The notes beneath the pieces were generated by a model, which made no database searches, was not told where the DNA came from, and saw only the letters and a list, made by a program, of their open reading frames with translations. Source: JACWAE01 sp963847595 (GTDB lineage: Bacteria; Chloroflexota; Dehalococcoidia; SZUA-161). From it: 64,000 bases of DNA. Numbering within the stretch: position 1 is the stretch's first letter; each line of letters opens with the position of its first letter. A program made the translations under genes and the position numbers. Positions 25,221 through 34,645 of the stretch are shown one piece after another. The stretch is from positions 620,001 through 684,000 of the forward strand of contig CAWKAJ010000001.1 of assembly GCA_963847595.1 (NCBI GenBank), in the 5' to 3' direction.

Positions 25221-27155
25221 TCAGAGGACAGCCAGGAGCTTCCGTTTCTCTAGGTCATCTGCCACTTCGGCGAGCCCCAGCTCCTCGAGCTTTGTCCTCG
25301 TTTGCAGACCGGTGACGACATCCCATCCCCTAAGAGGATAATACTCGTCCTTCATCCCTTCGAATCTCTCCCGCTCGACTACCGCTCCCTTTCGTGAGAT
25401 TACCTCACCATCCTTCCCCGGTGCCAGGCATTCGGGGTTCAGGGTGCCGAACTTGAGCGGTTTTGTGTAGAAAGGCTCGGGGAGCACGTCATCTTCCCTT
25501 CCTCGATGACCTTCCCTGACCAGTATGGCCCTCTGCAGATTGAAAACCCGTTCACCGATCCGGTAAAGACCCTGCTCGTCTACCTCTCTTCCGGTAACCG
25601 CGGAAAGAAGCTTGCTTTCAACACCGGGGTCTCCGACGTGATCCTCCGAATGTCTGACCTGTGTAATCGGCCACAGTACATCGCAAAGAATCAGACTCTC
25701 TTTCGCATAGGCTCGGTCTTGGATCTTTGTTGTGGCCAGGGCTTTGCCGTCATAGGTAGAGAAATCAGCGGCAAGCTCACCCCCCCAGAACCTCCTTGCG
25801 ATTTTGCGGAAGGCCTCACTGGAGAGGTAGGAGCCCTCAACCTTGTTAGCCCAGTTCAGCCAATCGAACAGAGCAATGCCCACCTCATGAAGCTGGTGCA
25901 TAGGCAGCGTCGGTTCCATAGCGTACATCAAACCTGATACAATGTACATTCTCGGACAGTATGCCGAAATCCGCCCTGCTTTTGAAACGTAGTCAGTGAT
26001 TAGTTCCTGTGATCCCTTTCCCACAGAATCCGCCGCCTTGACGAGGCCCTGTGCCAGGATTTCGCCGAAACCCTCTCTGAATGTGATCTTCCTTAGCAAT
26101 GTCTCTATGAATTCGAGGCTCCCCAGCTTGGATATAGGTATCCCGATACTCTCGTCATCCAGGATACCGGCTTTATAGCACCTGGACAGCCACGCAATCA
26201 AAGTGTGAACCGGATACACATCAAGGCCATAGCCATCGCAGAGTACTGTCGCCAGGAATGGGACCTCGTTCACTTCGCCGTAGTGTCTCACCGCCCACTC
26301 GTGATAATAGACCGCAGAGCCGCAGAAGAACTTGTGCCGCGTTCCATCTTCAGTGGCCCGGGTGGCCCTGATGCAGCCGCTTCCACCGATGCAGCCATAG
26401 CATGGGTCCAGCTTCATCTCAGTATCTGTCGTCGGTCTTTCGTCGTGCAGCGTTGAGAAGCCGGTCTTCAGTTCATGGACATATCTCCTCAGTTCCTCAA
26501 GTTTCTTCGGGTTGGCTGCAGTCGCTTTCTTTGAACCCCTCACAGCAATGGCCTTCAGCTTCTTGGCGCCCATAACCGCCCCAAAGCCATTGGAACCGCT
26601 GGCATCGTTATCAGCAATAAGGCCGGCAAAGGTTACCATATTTTCACCTGCAGGTCCGCAGGCTACCACCCTTGCGGAGCTTCCGAGCTCTGTTTTCAGC
26701 GTCTCTCGCGCCTGAACTGTGCTCTGGCGCCAGAGGGTGGACGCATCTCTGATCTCGGCGACACCATCCTGGATGGACAGATAGACTGGCCTGTCAGATT
26801 CCCCCTTAATCACAATGCCGTCATAGCCTGCGAATTTAAGTTGGGCCCCCCAGCTGCCGCCCATATTGGTATAGGAGAAGTGCTCGGGGTTGGTCGCCGG
26901 TGATTTTCCGCAAACGGTCCACCTGGAACCAGCGATACCGGAGAAGCCTGCAAGCGGCCCGGTCATGAACAGGAGCCGGTTCTCAGGATCCAGGGCGCCT
27001 GTCTGTGGTGATACCTCATCCCAGTAGATCTTGGCAGCAATGCCCCTGCCGCCCAGAAACCTGTCGGCGTAGTCTGCCGTGGGCAGATCCGTCGTGCTCC
27101 CCGAGCTTAGATCAACCTTCAGGATCTTTCCGGCATATCCATATTGCACTGCCAT
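25221..27155 (-). CDS. Aldehyde:ferredoxin oxidoreductase family protein, paralogue 1
   Basis: 644 residues from the ATG at 27155, preceded by AAAAGGGGCG; an ATG 15 bases upstream is less well placed. Tungstopterin enzymes of this family oxidise aldehydes to acids, or the reverse, with ferredoxin. Seen: GYAGKILKVDLSSG, YADRFLGGRGIAAKIYWDE, SRWTVCGKSPATNPE, and DNDASGSNGFGAVMGAKKLKA in part. The cluster motif is C252xxC255x5C261 instead of the common CxxCx3C; the fourth Cys is in LILCDVLW. It forms a tandem pair with the next gene on the same strand. Confidence 0.92.
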   Translation of the reverse strand: MAVQYGYAGKILKVDLSSGSTTDLPTADYADRFLGGRGIAAKIYWDEVSPQTGALDPENRLLFMTGPLAGFSGIAGSRWTVCGKSPATNPEHFSYTNMGGSWGAQLKFAGYDGIVIKGESDRPVYLSIQDGVAEIRDASTLWRQSTVQARETLKTELGSSARVVACGPAGENMVTFAGLIADNDASGSNGFGAVMGAKKLKAIAVRGSKKATAANPKKLEELRRYVHELKTGFSTLHDERPTTDTEMKLDPCYGCIGGSGCIRATRATEDGTRHKFFCGSAVYYHEWAVRHYGEVNEVPFLATVLCDGYGLDVYPVHTLIAWLSRCYKAGILDDESIGIPISKLGSLEFIETLLRKITFREGFGEILAQGLVKAADSVGKGSQELITDYVSKAGRISAYCPRMYIVSGLMYAMEPTLPMHQLHEVGIALFDWLNWANKVEGSYLSSEAFRKIARRFWGGELAADFSTYDGKALATTKIQDRAYAKESLILCDVLWPITQVRHSEDHVGDPGVESKLLSAVTGREVDEQGLYRIGERVFNLQRAILVREGHRGREDDVLPEPFYTKPLKFGTLNPECLAPGKDGEVISRKGAVVERERFEGMKDEYYPLRGWDVVTGLQTRTKLEELGLAEVADDLEKRKLLAVL

Positions 27156-27254
27156 CTCGCCCCTTTTCATCTTCCCGTGATTATCCGCAACTTAATGCGA
27201 ACTTATACGATTATCTACCGGCCTCGCTGGAGCTAATAAGCACAGGCCGGCATC

Positions 27255-29207
27255 TCAGGGGACAGCGATGAGTTTCCGTTGCTCTAGGTCCTGTGCCACC
27301 TCGTTGAGCCCCAGCTCCTCGAGCTTCTTCCTCGTCTGCAGGCCGGTGGCAGCGTCCCACCCTCTTAGCTGATAGTATTTGTCCTTCATCCGCTCGAATT
27401 CGGTTCTGTCGACAACCTCACCTTTCCGTGAAATTACTTCCCCGTTCTTTCCCGGCAAGAGGCACTCAGGGTCGTGGACGTTTGTTTCCAGGGGGGTATT
27501 GAAGTAGACCTCCGGAAGCACATCGCTCTCCCTTCCCCTGTGACCTTCCCGGACCCGTATGGCTCTCTCCAGATTGAAAATTACCTCTCCCATCCTGCGG
27601 AGCCCCTCCTCGTCCACCTGTTTTCCAGTTACTGCTGATAGGAGCTTGCTTTCAAGTGCCGGGTCGCCCACATGGTGAGCCGAGTTCTTGACCGTCATTA
27701 TCGGGAAGACGTATATGCAGAGAATCAGGCTTGCGATTGCAGACTCGCGATCCTGGACCATCTTGGCAGCCAGGGCTTTGCCGTCATAGGTGGAGAAATC
27801 CGCGGCGATCTCGCCCCCCAGGAACTCTCTGGCTACGGCGCGCCATACGTCGCTCGTAACATATGCTCCTTCATCCTTGTGGACCCAGGCCAGCCATCCG
27901 CTTAGAGGCTTGATTGTCTCCGCATACTGGTATCTAGCCACTCTCGGTTCCATAGCATGGAAAAACGCTATTGGTGAGAAGAGCCTGGGGTCTCCGCCCG
28001 GGGGCTCTTCAGCTTTGATGGTGTGTTCGGTAATCATTCCTTCAAGCAGCTCCTTTGACCCCCCGCCCACTACGTTGGCAGCGCGGGCTATTCCCAGGGC
28101 AAGGGTATCTCCAAAGCCCTCCCTCAGTGATATCTTCTTCACCAGAGTTTGAATAAACGCAAGACTCCCCTTTTCAGATATAGGAATGCCTGTACCTTCA
28201 TCTGTCAGAATGCCCGCTCTCCGGCATCTCCGGAGCCAGGTAATCGATGTCGCGATACCGAAAGCATCCAGTCCGTAGTCATCGCAGAGCTTGGTGGCAA
28301 GGAACGGCACCTCATTAGCCTCCCCGTAGTATTTGTGGGCCAGCCCCTGATAGAACATCGAAGAGCCGCACATGAATTTCCCTTTGGTGCCATCCGATGC
28401 TTCGTAGGTTTCTCGCCAGCAACCGTTGCCCCTGCAGCCATAGCAGACCTGTTTCTTCATGTTCGGGCCGGGTGGAAGTCCCCTGAGAATCATTGTGAGT
28501 GGCAGCGGCCCGCCGCTGGTATACTCGCGAATGATATCCGCGAGCTGTCGAAGGCCCTCCGGATTGGCCGCAGTTGGCCTGTTGCCGCCTCTGACCACGA
28601 TGGCCTTCAATCTCTTGGAGCCCATAACAGCTCCGAAGCCCCCTGAACCGCTGGCGTCCTCATCGGCCAGAAGACTGGCAAAGAGCACCCCATTCTCGCC
28701 GGCGGGGCCACAAGCCACAACCCTCACCGAGCTTCCCAGTTCCCTCTTTAGAGTGTCGCGCACCTCGAAGATCCCCTTGCCCCATAGGGCCGAGGCATCC
28801 CTCAACTCAATAGTGTCATTCTGTACGAAGAGATAGACCGGTTTGTCCGACCTGCCCTGGACCACGATCCCGTCATATCCGGCAAGCTTGAGTTGGGCAC
28901 CCCAGCTTCCCCCAAGATTGCAGGTGCAGAATTGCTCCGGGTTGGTGACCGGTGATTTTCCGCAAACTGTCCACCTGGAGCCCGATACCCCGGGAAACCC
29001 CGCGAGCGGCCCGGTCATGAACATTAGCCGGCTTTCAGGATCCAGGGCGCCTGTCTGCGGTGAAACCTCATCCCAGTAGATCTTGGCGGCGATGCCCCTT
29101 CCGCCTAGAAACCTGTCGGTGTATTCTACTGTTCTCACGTGTGTTATTTCGCCGGAGGGTAAGTCCACCCTCAGGATTTTTCCGGCATATCCATATCGCG
29201 CTGTCAT
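27255..29207 (-). CDS. Aldehyde:ferredoxin oxidoreductase family protein, paralogue 2
   Basis: 650 residues from the ATG at 29207 (AAAAGGAGCGAG upstream). It is highly similar to the gene downstream of it and to 35221-37167. Seen: GYAGKILRVDLPSGEI, FLGGRGIAAKIYWDE, SRWTVCGKSPVTNPE and DASGSGGFGAVMGSKRLK. The cluster motif is C255xxC258x4C263, again not the usual spacing, with the last Cys in LILCIYVF. It is transcribed first of the pair with a 99-base gap to paralogue 1. Substrate unknown; the three copies probably differ in the aldehyde or aromatic acyl compound used. Confidence 0.92.
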   Translation of the reverse strand: MTARYGYAGKILRVDLPSGEITHVRTVEYTDRFLGGRGIAAKIYWDEVSPQTGALDPESRLMFMTGPLAGFPGVSGSRWTVCGKSPVTNPEQFCTCNLGGSWGAQLKLAGYDGIVVQGRSDKPVYLFVQNDTIELRDASALWGKGIFEVRDTLKRELGSSVRVVACGPAGENGVLFASLLADEDASGSGGFGAVMGSKRLKAIVVRGGNRPTAANPEGLRQLADIIREYTSGGPLPLTMILRGLPPGPNMKKQVCYGCRGNGCWRETYEASDGTKGKFMCGSSMFYQGLAHKYYGEANEVPFLATKLCDDYGLDAFGIATSITWLRRCRRAGILTDEGTGIPISEKGSLAFIQTLVKKISLREGFGDTLALGIARAANVVGGGSKELLEGMITEHTIKAEEPPGGDPRLFSPIAFFHAMEPRVARYQYAETIKPLSGWLAWVHKDEGAYVTSDVWRAVAREFLGGEIAADFSTYDGKALAAKMVQDRESAIASLILCIYVFPIMTVKNSAHHVGDPALESKLLSAVTGKQVDEEGLRRMGEVIFNLERAIRVREGHRGRESDVLPEVYFNTPLETNVHDPECLLPGKNGEVISRKGEVVDRTEFERMKDKYYQLRGWDAATGLQTRKKLEELGLNEVAQDLEQRKLIAVP

Positions 29208-29700
29208 CTCGCTCCTTTTCCCAGGATATCTAGAGGGTAGCATGCGCCCATCTGACTGTCAATCAGCCTCGTCGGTTCATTGTGCCACAAACACTGGAGA
29301 TGAAGGAATAAAATTTCCCTCCCCTCGAGGGAGGGATTAAAGGGAGGGGGATCTAGCATCCGTTTCTGGTGAGCCTTGTCCTGAACTTGCCGAAGGATCG
29401 TCGAAGGATGAGGGGGAAGAATTCAACCATAGGGACACAGGGTGCCGTGCCCTTCACTTTGCCTTTCGAATTCGTTCATAGCCCCGAAACCCACGACGAT
29501 AGACGAAACAAGCAGCGTAACCGGACGACGAACCACTCCCTCATCTGTGTAAAATGTCGCACCTTCAAGCTGTCACCGGCCAGACTTCCGGATATCGAGT
29601 TGGAAACAAGAAAGGTCAAGAGTAGGAACTTCTAAACACACTAGATTCTGAAGCATTAGCCCAGATTTGACGGGCAATCTCTTACGGCCGATTATCAGGT
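29208..29700. other. 493-base spacer between oxidoreductase and accessory cassette
   Basis: It carries a CCCTCCC...GGGAGGG type hairpin near 29320-29350 and a CCTTGTCCTGAACTTGCCGAAGGA repeat near 29373, here quoted only as CTTGTCCTGAACTTGCC. Nothing else is recognisable. A plus-strand open frame (29369-29635) has no ribosome site or family resemblance and I do not call it. Confidence 0.5.
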
Positions 29701-29835
29701 TCACGCGAGCAGTCGCTTGAGGTCTTCAATAAATTTGTTAAAGTTTTTCACTTTATTACTTTCTTCAACATCGTCTTCACAAAGTACATGGCTTCCGTCA
29801 AGATGTAGCTCTAGAACAGCTCTGCCATTCTTCAT
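29701..29835 (-). CDS. Possible 44-residue small protein
   Basis: An open frame MKNGRAVLELHLDG... ending KRLLA follows the next upstream gene by 14 bases on the same strand. It is acidic in the middle (CEDDVEES) with a Lys-rich helix afterwards. The ribosome site is poor and the frame is short, so it may be chance. If real it would be the third gene of the EVE-nuclease cassette. Confidence 0.3.
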   Translation of the reverse strand: MKNGRAVLELHLDGSHVLCEDDVEESNKVKNFNKFIEDLKRLLA

Positions 29836-29849
29836 TGGTTCTTTGGGGG

Positions 29850-30077
29850 CTAATCCTTTGAGTATTTTTCAATGCGCTCTTTAACCCAAACCCAATCTGG
29901 GTCGCCGTAATTGAAAAAACATTTGAAATTATCCTTGAGCCACTCGTAATAGTCGTCTTCAACATATTTGCAGAAAGTCTCGATAAGCACATCCCCAATA
30001 ATATCCTTAGGTATCCTTATTTCTAAGTCTTCGAGTTGTTCATCTAGGAATTCTTTCACAACTTGTCTATCAAGCAT
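29850..30077 (-). CDS. Small acidic hypothetical protein
   Basis: 75 residues with a strong GGGGAGGTT ribosome site, 24 bases after the EVE-nuclease gene, so it belongs to the same operon. It is rich in Asp/Glu (DEQLEDLEIRIPKD, YVEDDYYEWLKDN) and in aromatic residues near the end (GDPDWVWVKERIEKY). No family is recognised. A small acidic partner of a nuclease could be an inhibitor or specificity factor, but nothing in the sequence proves it. The AT-rich composition matches the cassette rather than the surroundings. Confidence 0.6.
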   Translation of the reverse strand: MLDRQVVKEFLDEQLEDLEIRIPKDIIGDVLIETFCKYVEDDYYEWLKDNFKCFFNYGDPDWVWVKERIEKYSKD

Positions 30078-30101
30078 CTTACAACCTCCCCATATTCCAG
30101 A

Positions 30102-31091
30102 CTAATCATGTATTTCTTCCAGAACTAGAGCATTCTTTTGGGGATTGACTTTGTATTTGATGAGCCTCACCGTTTTTTCTTCAATCGCTTTTCTTTTCCT
30201 CCAATATTCGAGCACTCTTTCATCAAATCCAAATCCTACTAGGATGCTCTGAACCATTTCAGAATCTCCATCGGCGAGTTTTCTGACTATCCAGTTTTCA
30301 TATTTTATGATTTGATTAAGGTCTTCTTCGGAAATTTTGCCCGCTTTTAGCTCCATGCATGTGAACTTATGCAGAATATCAACAGAGTCAATTGTAGTTA
30401 CATGTGTAAGGAATATATCCATTACCTTGTTAAACGAGGTGGGCACATAATTCAAATAGTCTCTATAATCACCAATGAGTTCTTTCAATTTACCGTTTGA
30501 AAAGGCCCGCATAAACCAGGCATTAAGACATCCTTCGTATCTTAAGTGACCACTTTTATCGGATTCAAGACTCAGAGGTAAGGGTACCTTTTTCGTCAGC
30601 AAATAAGGTTGTGGTATGATATCTGGCTTTGCGAAAATAGGATTATTCCTAAGTAATAGTCGGATTAACTCTTTTCCCTCATCAGTGGTGATCGGATTGT
30701 GTGATTTTTTCGTAACGGTTCCCAAATCAAAGGTCCATATCTTGCCTTTATCTTTTAAATCCAAAATATCAGCCATCGCAATGGGGGCCGAAAATCTTCT
30801 GATTGTTGGTTCAAAGCATACTCTGAACGGGTAAAGTTGGTCTGGATCATCCCAAACAGGTGTTGTATCATAGAATGAGTCAGTGGTAATCCTCCACAAT
30901 CCATAGATGCCTCTATTCTTTACATAGAAGAATACAAAGTCCCCAATCTTGATTCCGGCAAATCCAGAAATAACTTCTGAATTCGTTTGCTCCGATTTGG
31001 CTGAGCCGTGAAATTCAATACCACCATAGACTCCTTTCCTTAAGCAAACGCCAAAGTTGCTTTCCCCAGCGAGAAAAATGTGATACCCCAT
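30102..31091 (-). CDS. EVE-like (PUA superfamily) domain fused to PD-(D/E)xK-like nuclease domain
   Basis: 329 residues with an AAAAGGAGAG ribosome site. The N-terminal about 120 residues look like an EVE/PUA-type domain, which binds modified bases: a short opening strand, then KIGDFVFFYVKNRGIYGLWRI and YPFRVCFEP. The C-terminal half has D238-ILHKFTCM-E247-L-K249 followed by an EEDLNQIIKY helix, the D-ExK plus Q-xx-Y layout of NucS-like PD-(D/E)xK nucleases. Together this suggests a modification-dependent nuclease (type IV restriction-like). Domain calls are by eye. Lower GC than its neighbours points to transfer. Confidence 0.6.
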   Translation of the reverse strand: MGYHIFLAGESNFGVCLRKGVYGGIEFHGSAKSEQTNSEVISGFAGIKIGDFVFFYVKNRGIYGLWRITTDSFYDTTPVWDDPDQLYPFRVCFEPTIRRFSAPIAMADILDLKDKGKIWTFDLGTVTKKSHNPITTDEGKELIRLLLRNNPIFAKPDIIPQPYLLTKKVPLPLSLESDKSGHLRYEGCLNAWFMRAFSNGKLKELIGDYRDYLNYVPTSFNKVMDIFLTHVTTIDSVDILHKFTCMELKAGKISEEDLNQIIKYENWIVRKLADGDSEMVQSILVGFGFDERVLEYWRKRKAIEEKTVRLIKYKVNPQKNALVLEEIHD

Positions 31092-31570
31092 AATTAATTC
31101 TCTCCTTTTCCGCTAGACTTCAGCAATATAGTGAGCTAATGAAAACCATATCTACACTATCATTCGCAAGCGGAATCTTTCTCGCCTCACTGGGGTTATG
31201 TCATAACCGATGGCTCTTCTCTTTTCTTCCCCGCATCCCAAACCTCCCCTTCAACTAAGCATCGGCTCCTTTGCATAGCACATGTTTATTAAGTCTTGTT
31301 TTCGCAGACATTATACAGCATGCGTCGAGTTTCAAAAAGAAGTCGTTCCCGAGCGGCCGGAATAAGACCCTCTCGCTAGTAAAATGATAGACCCGACGGG
31401 GTATCGTTCTCGGGTCAGGGCGAGAAGGTCTCTCCAGGGAGACATCTCACTTCTTCGAGATACATAAACGGCCCCAGCGGTGTGTACCCTCGCCGGATAG
31501 CTTCATTACGCCGACGCATTAGCACAGATATGCCGAAGTTGCCAATCCGGTGGGCGTGTAGTAGAATTGT
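31092..31570. other. 479-base spacer
   Basis: It lies between divergent genes. It includes the second copy of the CCGGAATAA repeat (31346-31430) and AT-rich sequence before the EVE-nuclease gene. No convincing promoter, RNA gene or small gene was seen. Confidence 0.5.
31346..31430. repeat. Dispersed repeat with CCGGAATAA..ACCCTCTC, copy 2
   Basis: Resembles 25012-25090. It also has CCCGACGGGGT and TTCTCGGGTC segments that can pair with each other. Confidence 0.45.
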
Positions 31571-31951
31571 GTGCGTAGAAGCAGTAGATTCGTGAAAGAG
31601 CGAGACAATTACCCGCTGAGCCAACGGGAGCGAGAAGCACTTATTCTCGCCGCTCGAGGTATGACTAATAAGGACATCGCTGAACGCTTGTGTACCAGCA
31701 CAAGCACGGTAAAAGCTATCATACATCAGGCATGCGTTAAGCTCGGAGCACGCAGCAGAGGGCAGGCGATCGTCATAGTCTTGAAACGGGGCATCGTGCG
31801 TACGGACGAGATGTATACCCTGGATGAACTGGCAGATATGCTCTGCTCCCTCGGCTCACAAACGATAGAGTCCATAGCTGAAATCGTGAAGCAAAAGTTC
31901 GAACAGGTTCGACTGCCTCTGGATGTCGAATCATCCCCTTCCCGACGATAA
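31571..31951 (+). CDS. LuxR-type (GerE) helix-turn-helix regulator
   Basis: 126 residues. The helix-turn-helix is near the N-terminus: LSQREREALILAARGMTNKD followed by IAERLCTSTSTVKAIIHQA and a helix to LGARSRGQAI, the LuxR C-terminal DNA-binding pattern. There is no receiver or sensor domain; instead a 55-residue helical tail follows (TLDELADMLCSLG). The start is a GTG with no clear ribosome site, so the true start may differ. It reads away from the EVE-nuclease cassette and toward the molybdopterin oxidoreductase, but its targets are unknown. Confidence 0.8.
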   Translation: MRRSSRFVKERDNYPLSQREREALILAARGMTNKDIAERLCTSTSTVKAIIHQACVKLGARSRGQAIVIVLKRGIVRTDEMYTLDELADMLCSLGSQTIESIAEIVKQKFEQVRLPLDVESSPSRR

Positions 31952-32226
31952 TAGAGTCTCACCAACAACCCATACCCCTTCCTTGCCCCAATTTCCTTTA
32001 CAAATTATTTAACCATTCCGACCATCTACCACGAAGACCATTCGAAGCTAAACCAAAGTTATGAACCGAAGTTACTTGAAAATAACGCAGCAATGTGCTA
32101 TTTCTGTAATCGCCTGCATCAGAGCCAACAATCGGCCCTCATTAGCTTTCAACTGGCCTCAGTCAGATAGCAGTTGATTTGATTCGATCGAGTTGGAGGA
32201 GCACAGAGTCTTCGGAGGTGCGAGCA

Positions 32227-34398
32227 ATGGCAACCGCGGAAAAGGCGTACTACGTTGGGACCGATATGAATTGCGGCGGGGCCTGCCTGCTGAAGGTGCA
32301 TGTGAAAGACGGCGTGATCACACGCCTGGAGACTGACGACGGCGATGAGCCGCAGCTCAGGAACTGCCTCCGCTGCCGGGCATATCGCCAGAGGGTATAT
32401 GCCCCTGACCGGCTTCTCTACCCGATGAAAAGGGTGGGCGAGCGCGGCGAAGGCAAGTTCAAGCGGATATCGTGGGACGAGGCGCTTGATACCGTAGCCA
32501 GCCAGTACAAGAGAGTCAAGGAGACCTATGGCCCTGCAGCGATGATATATCTCACCACGGGTGGTGACATCGGTCAGGTGCACAACACCAGGACTGCAGT
32601 GCGAGTCTTCTGCCTGGCTGGAGGTTGCACCCTGATGTGGGGCGTAGCCTCTAACGAGGGATGGATGTTTGCCTGCCAGGCCACCTACGGCTATCCGGTA
32701 GGCAACGACCATCGCGACCTGCCGAACTCCAAGCTTGTGATCCTGTGGGGCATGAATCCGGCCGTTATCATCGATGGCTGTGGCACGGCCTACCATCTCG
32801 CTCTTGCCAGAGAGAAAGGCACGAGATTTATCGTAGTCGATCCCAGATATACCGATACAGCGGCCCTGGTCGCTGACCGCTGGGTTCCCATCAGGCCGGG
32901 CACAGATGCCGCCGCCATGATCGCCATGGCCTATGTCATGATTACCGAAGACCTCTACGACAAGGAGTTTATTAACAAGTACACCGTAGGCTTCGATAAG
33001 TTCAAGGATTACGTCCTCGGCCGGGAAGACGGCGTGCCCAAGACACCAAAGTGGGCCGAGGCTATCACCGGCGTCCCTGCCCGTACCATAGTCGAGGTAG
33101 CCAGGGAATACGCCACCATTAAGCCGGCGGCCTTGTTGCCCAGCAAAGGCCCCGGGCGCACAGCCTTCGGTGAGCAGTTCCATCGCGCAGCCTTCACGCT
33201 TGCGGCGATGACAGGCAACATCGGCAAAAGCGGAGGCAGCGCAGGTTCTGAAATTACGCAGCGTGGCGAGATCCCGTTCGCCATGGGACCGGCCATGAAA
33301 ACGGGAGGCAACCCGGTTGATGCTGGCTCGCCGATGCGCAAAGACGCCCTTCCTACGCCGATCTCGAAGGGGCCCGGGCTGGTGGCGCGGCTGCATAATT
33401 CTGAGATTTGGGATGCCATACTCAAAGGCAAAGCCGGCGGCTACTACAGCGACTACAAGATAGTGTACATCGCCAACTGCAACTACCTCAATCAATACCC
33501 CAACGTGAACAAAGCGGTTGAGGCGATGAAATCCCTGGAGTTCATCGCTGCGCAGGAGCAGTTCATGACTCCCACGGCGAAGTTCGCCGATATTATTCTG
33601 CCTACCTGCACCTTCCTCGAGCGCAACGATGCCGTATGGGGCGCGGGACCGCATGTTGCCTATCAACCGAAGGTCATCGAGCCCCTTGGCGAATCGCGTT
33701 CGCACCTGTCGATATGCGATGACCTTGCTGCGAAATTGGGCATCGTCGGCTACAACGACAAGACCGACGAACAGTGGCTGGAACAGATAATGACACCATG
33801 TGTTGGCGACTTCGAGAAATTCAAAGAGACCGGCGTGAAGAAATACTATAATCCGCCGTCCATCCCGTTCAAGAAGGAGATCGGGGACATCGAGAATAGC
33901 CCCTTCCCCACGCCATCGGGGAAGATTGAAATCTTCAGCCAGCAAATCGCTGACATGAACAACCCGTTAATACCTCCCATCCCGAAATATATAGAAACTT
34001 GGGAGAGCCGCAACGACCCGTTGGCGAAGAAGTATCCTATCCAGATGACCAGCACGCACCCCAAGAGACGCTCCCACAGCCAGTTCGACAACATACCCTG
34101 GCTACGGGAGGTCGATCCTCAGGTGATATGGCTGAATGGGAAAGATGCCAAAGCCAGAGGAATAAAGGACGGAGACCTGGTGAAAGTTTTCAATGACAGG
34201 GGCCAGGTTATAATAAAGGCCAAGATTACCGAGAGAATCATGCCCGGCGTCGCCGACCTGCCCGAAGGTGCATGGTATAATCCCGACAAGAAGGGCGTCG
34301 ATCACGGGGGCTGTGCCAACGTGCTGACCATCGACAAGCGCTCTCCCGGTGGCGCGTTTACCAGTAACTCATGCCTGGTACAAGTAGAGAAAGCATAG
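32227..34398 (+). CDS. Molybdopterin oxidoreductase, DMSO-reductase superfamily catalytic subunit, cytoplasmic
   Basis: 723 residues from the ATG at 32227 (CGGAGGT upstream). Seen: an N-terminal cluster region with C16xxxC20 and later NCLRCRAY, the cofactor-domain motifs RISWDEALDTVA, VILWGMNPAVIIDG and FIVVDPRYTDTA, RPGTDAAAMIAMA, and the C-terminal barrel (KRRSHSQFDN, GKDAKARGIKDGDLVKVFNDRG). There is no Tat signal peptide, so it acts inside the cell, unlike most respiratory members. The metal ligand is not certain. It is followed by a four-cluster ferredoxin gene, its likely electron partner. Substrate unknown; hydroxytransferase or dehydrogenase roles are possible. Confidence 0.88.
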   Translation: MATAEKAYYVGTDMNCGGACLLKVHVKDGVITRLETDDGDEPQLRNCLRCRAYRQRVYAPDRLLYPMKRVGERGEGKFKRISWDEALDTVASQYKRVKETYGPAAMIYLTTGGDIGQVHNTRTAVRVFCLAGGCTLMWGVASNEGWMFACQATYGYPVGNDHRDLPNSKLVILWGMNPAVIIDGCGTAYHLALAREKGTRFIVVDPRYTDTAALVADRWVPIRPGTDAAAMIAMAYVMITEDLYDKEFINKYTVGFDKFKDYVLGREDGVPKTPKWAEAITGVPARTIVEVAREYATIKPAALLPSKGPGRTAFGEQFHRAAFTLAAMTGNIGKSGGSAGSEITQRGEIPFAMGPAMKTGGNPVDAGSPMRKDALPTPISKGPGLVARLHNSEIWDAILKGKAGGYYSDYKIVYIANCNYLNQYPNVNKAVEAMKSLEFIAAQEQFMTPTAKFADIILPTCTFLERNDAVWGAGPHVAYQPKVIEPLGESRSHLSICDDLAAKLGIVGYNDKTDEQWLEQIMTPCVGDFEKFKETGVKKYYNPPSIPFKKEIGDIENSPFPTPSGKIEIFSQQIADMNNPLIPPIPKYIETWESRNDPLAKKYPIQMTSTHPKRRSHSQFDNIPWLREVDPQVIWLNGKDAKARGIKDGDLVKVFNDRGQVIIKAKITERIMPGVADLPEGAWYNPDKKGVDHGGCANVLTIDKRSPGGAFTSNSCLVQVEKA

Positions 34399-34408
34399 AG
34401 GTATCCCT

Positions 34409-34432
34409 GTAGGGGCACAGTGCACTGTGCCC
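34409..34432. repeat. GTAGGGGC palindromic repeat, copy 3 (core CACAGTGCACTGTG)
   Basis: It lies 10 bases after the oxidoreductase stop codon and is identical to the copies at 25124 and 40148. Confidence 0.88.
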
Positions 34433-34476
34433 TGTAAGTCTCCCAAGACTGGAATTAATGGATTGTTACTGAAAGG

Positions 34477-34571
34477 GGAGTGCAGAGGGGAAAGTCCCCT
34501 CTGCCAGGGGTTTGGGGGTGTCCCCCAACCCCAAAATCCCCCAAGACTGGGGGACACAGGGGGTTGAAAAG
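34477..34571. repeat. About 95-base triple-hairpin repeat, copy 2
   Basis: Same layout as 20487-20583. The second stem reads TTGGGGG TGT CCCCCAA here and CTGGGGG TAT CCCCCAG there, a paired (compensatory) change. It lies in the spacer between the oxidoreductase and its ferredoxin gene. Confidence 0.85.
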
Positions 34572-34645
34572 GCCTTATCGAAGACCTAGTCGATTAACAA
34601 TTAGGGGAGTCCGGAGGGGAAAAGCCCTTCTGGCGGAGGAATACG

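Noticed and set aside
29369..29635. 88-codon plus-strand open frame
   Set aside because: Starts inside a dispersed repeat, lacks a ribosome site and resembles no protein.
31415..31726. 103-codon minus-strand open frame
   Set aside because: Lies antisense to the LuxR-type regulator and part of a repeat; no support of its own.
32149..33945. 598-codon minus-strand open frame
   Set aside because: It is the mirror frame of the molybdopterin oxidoreductase, whose own frame has clear motifs, ribosome site and neighbours.
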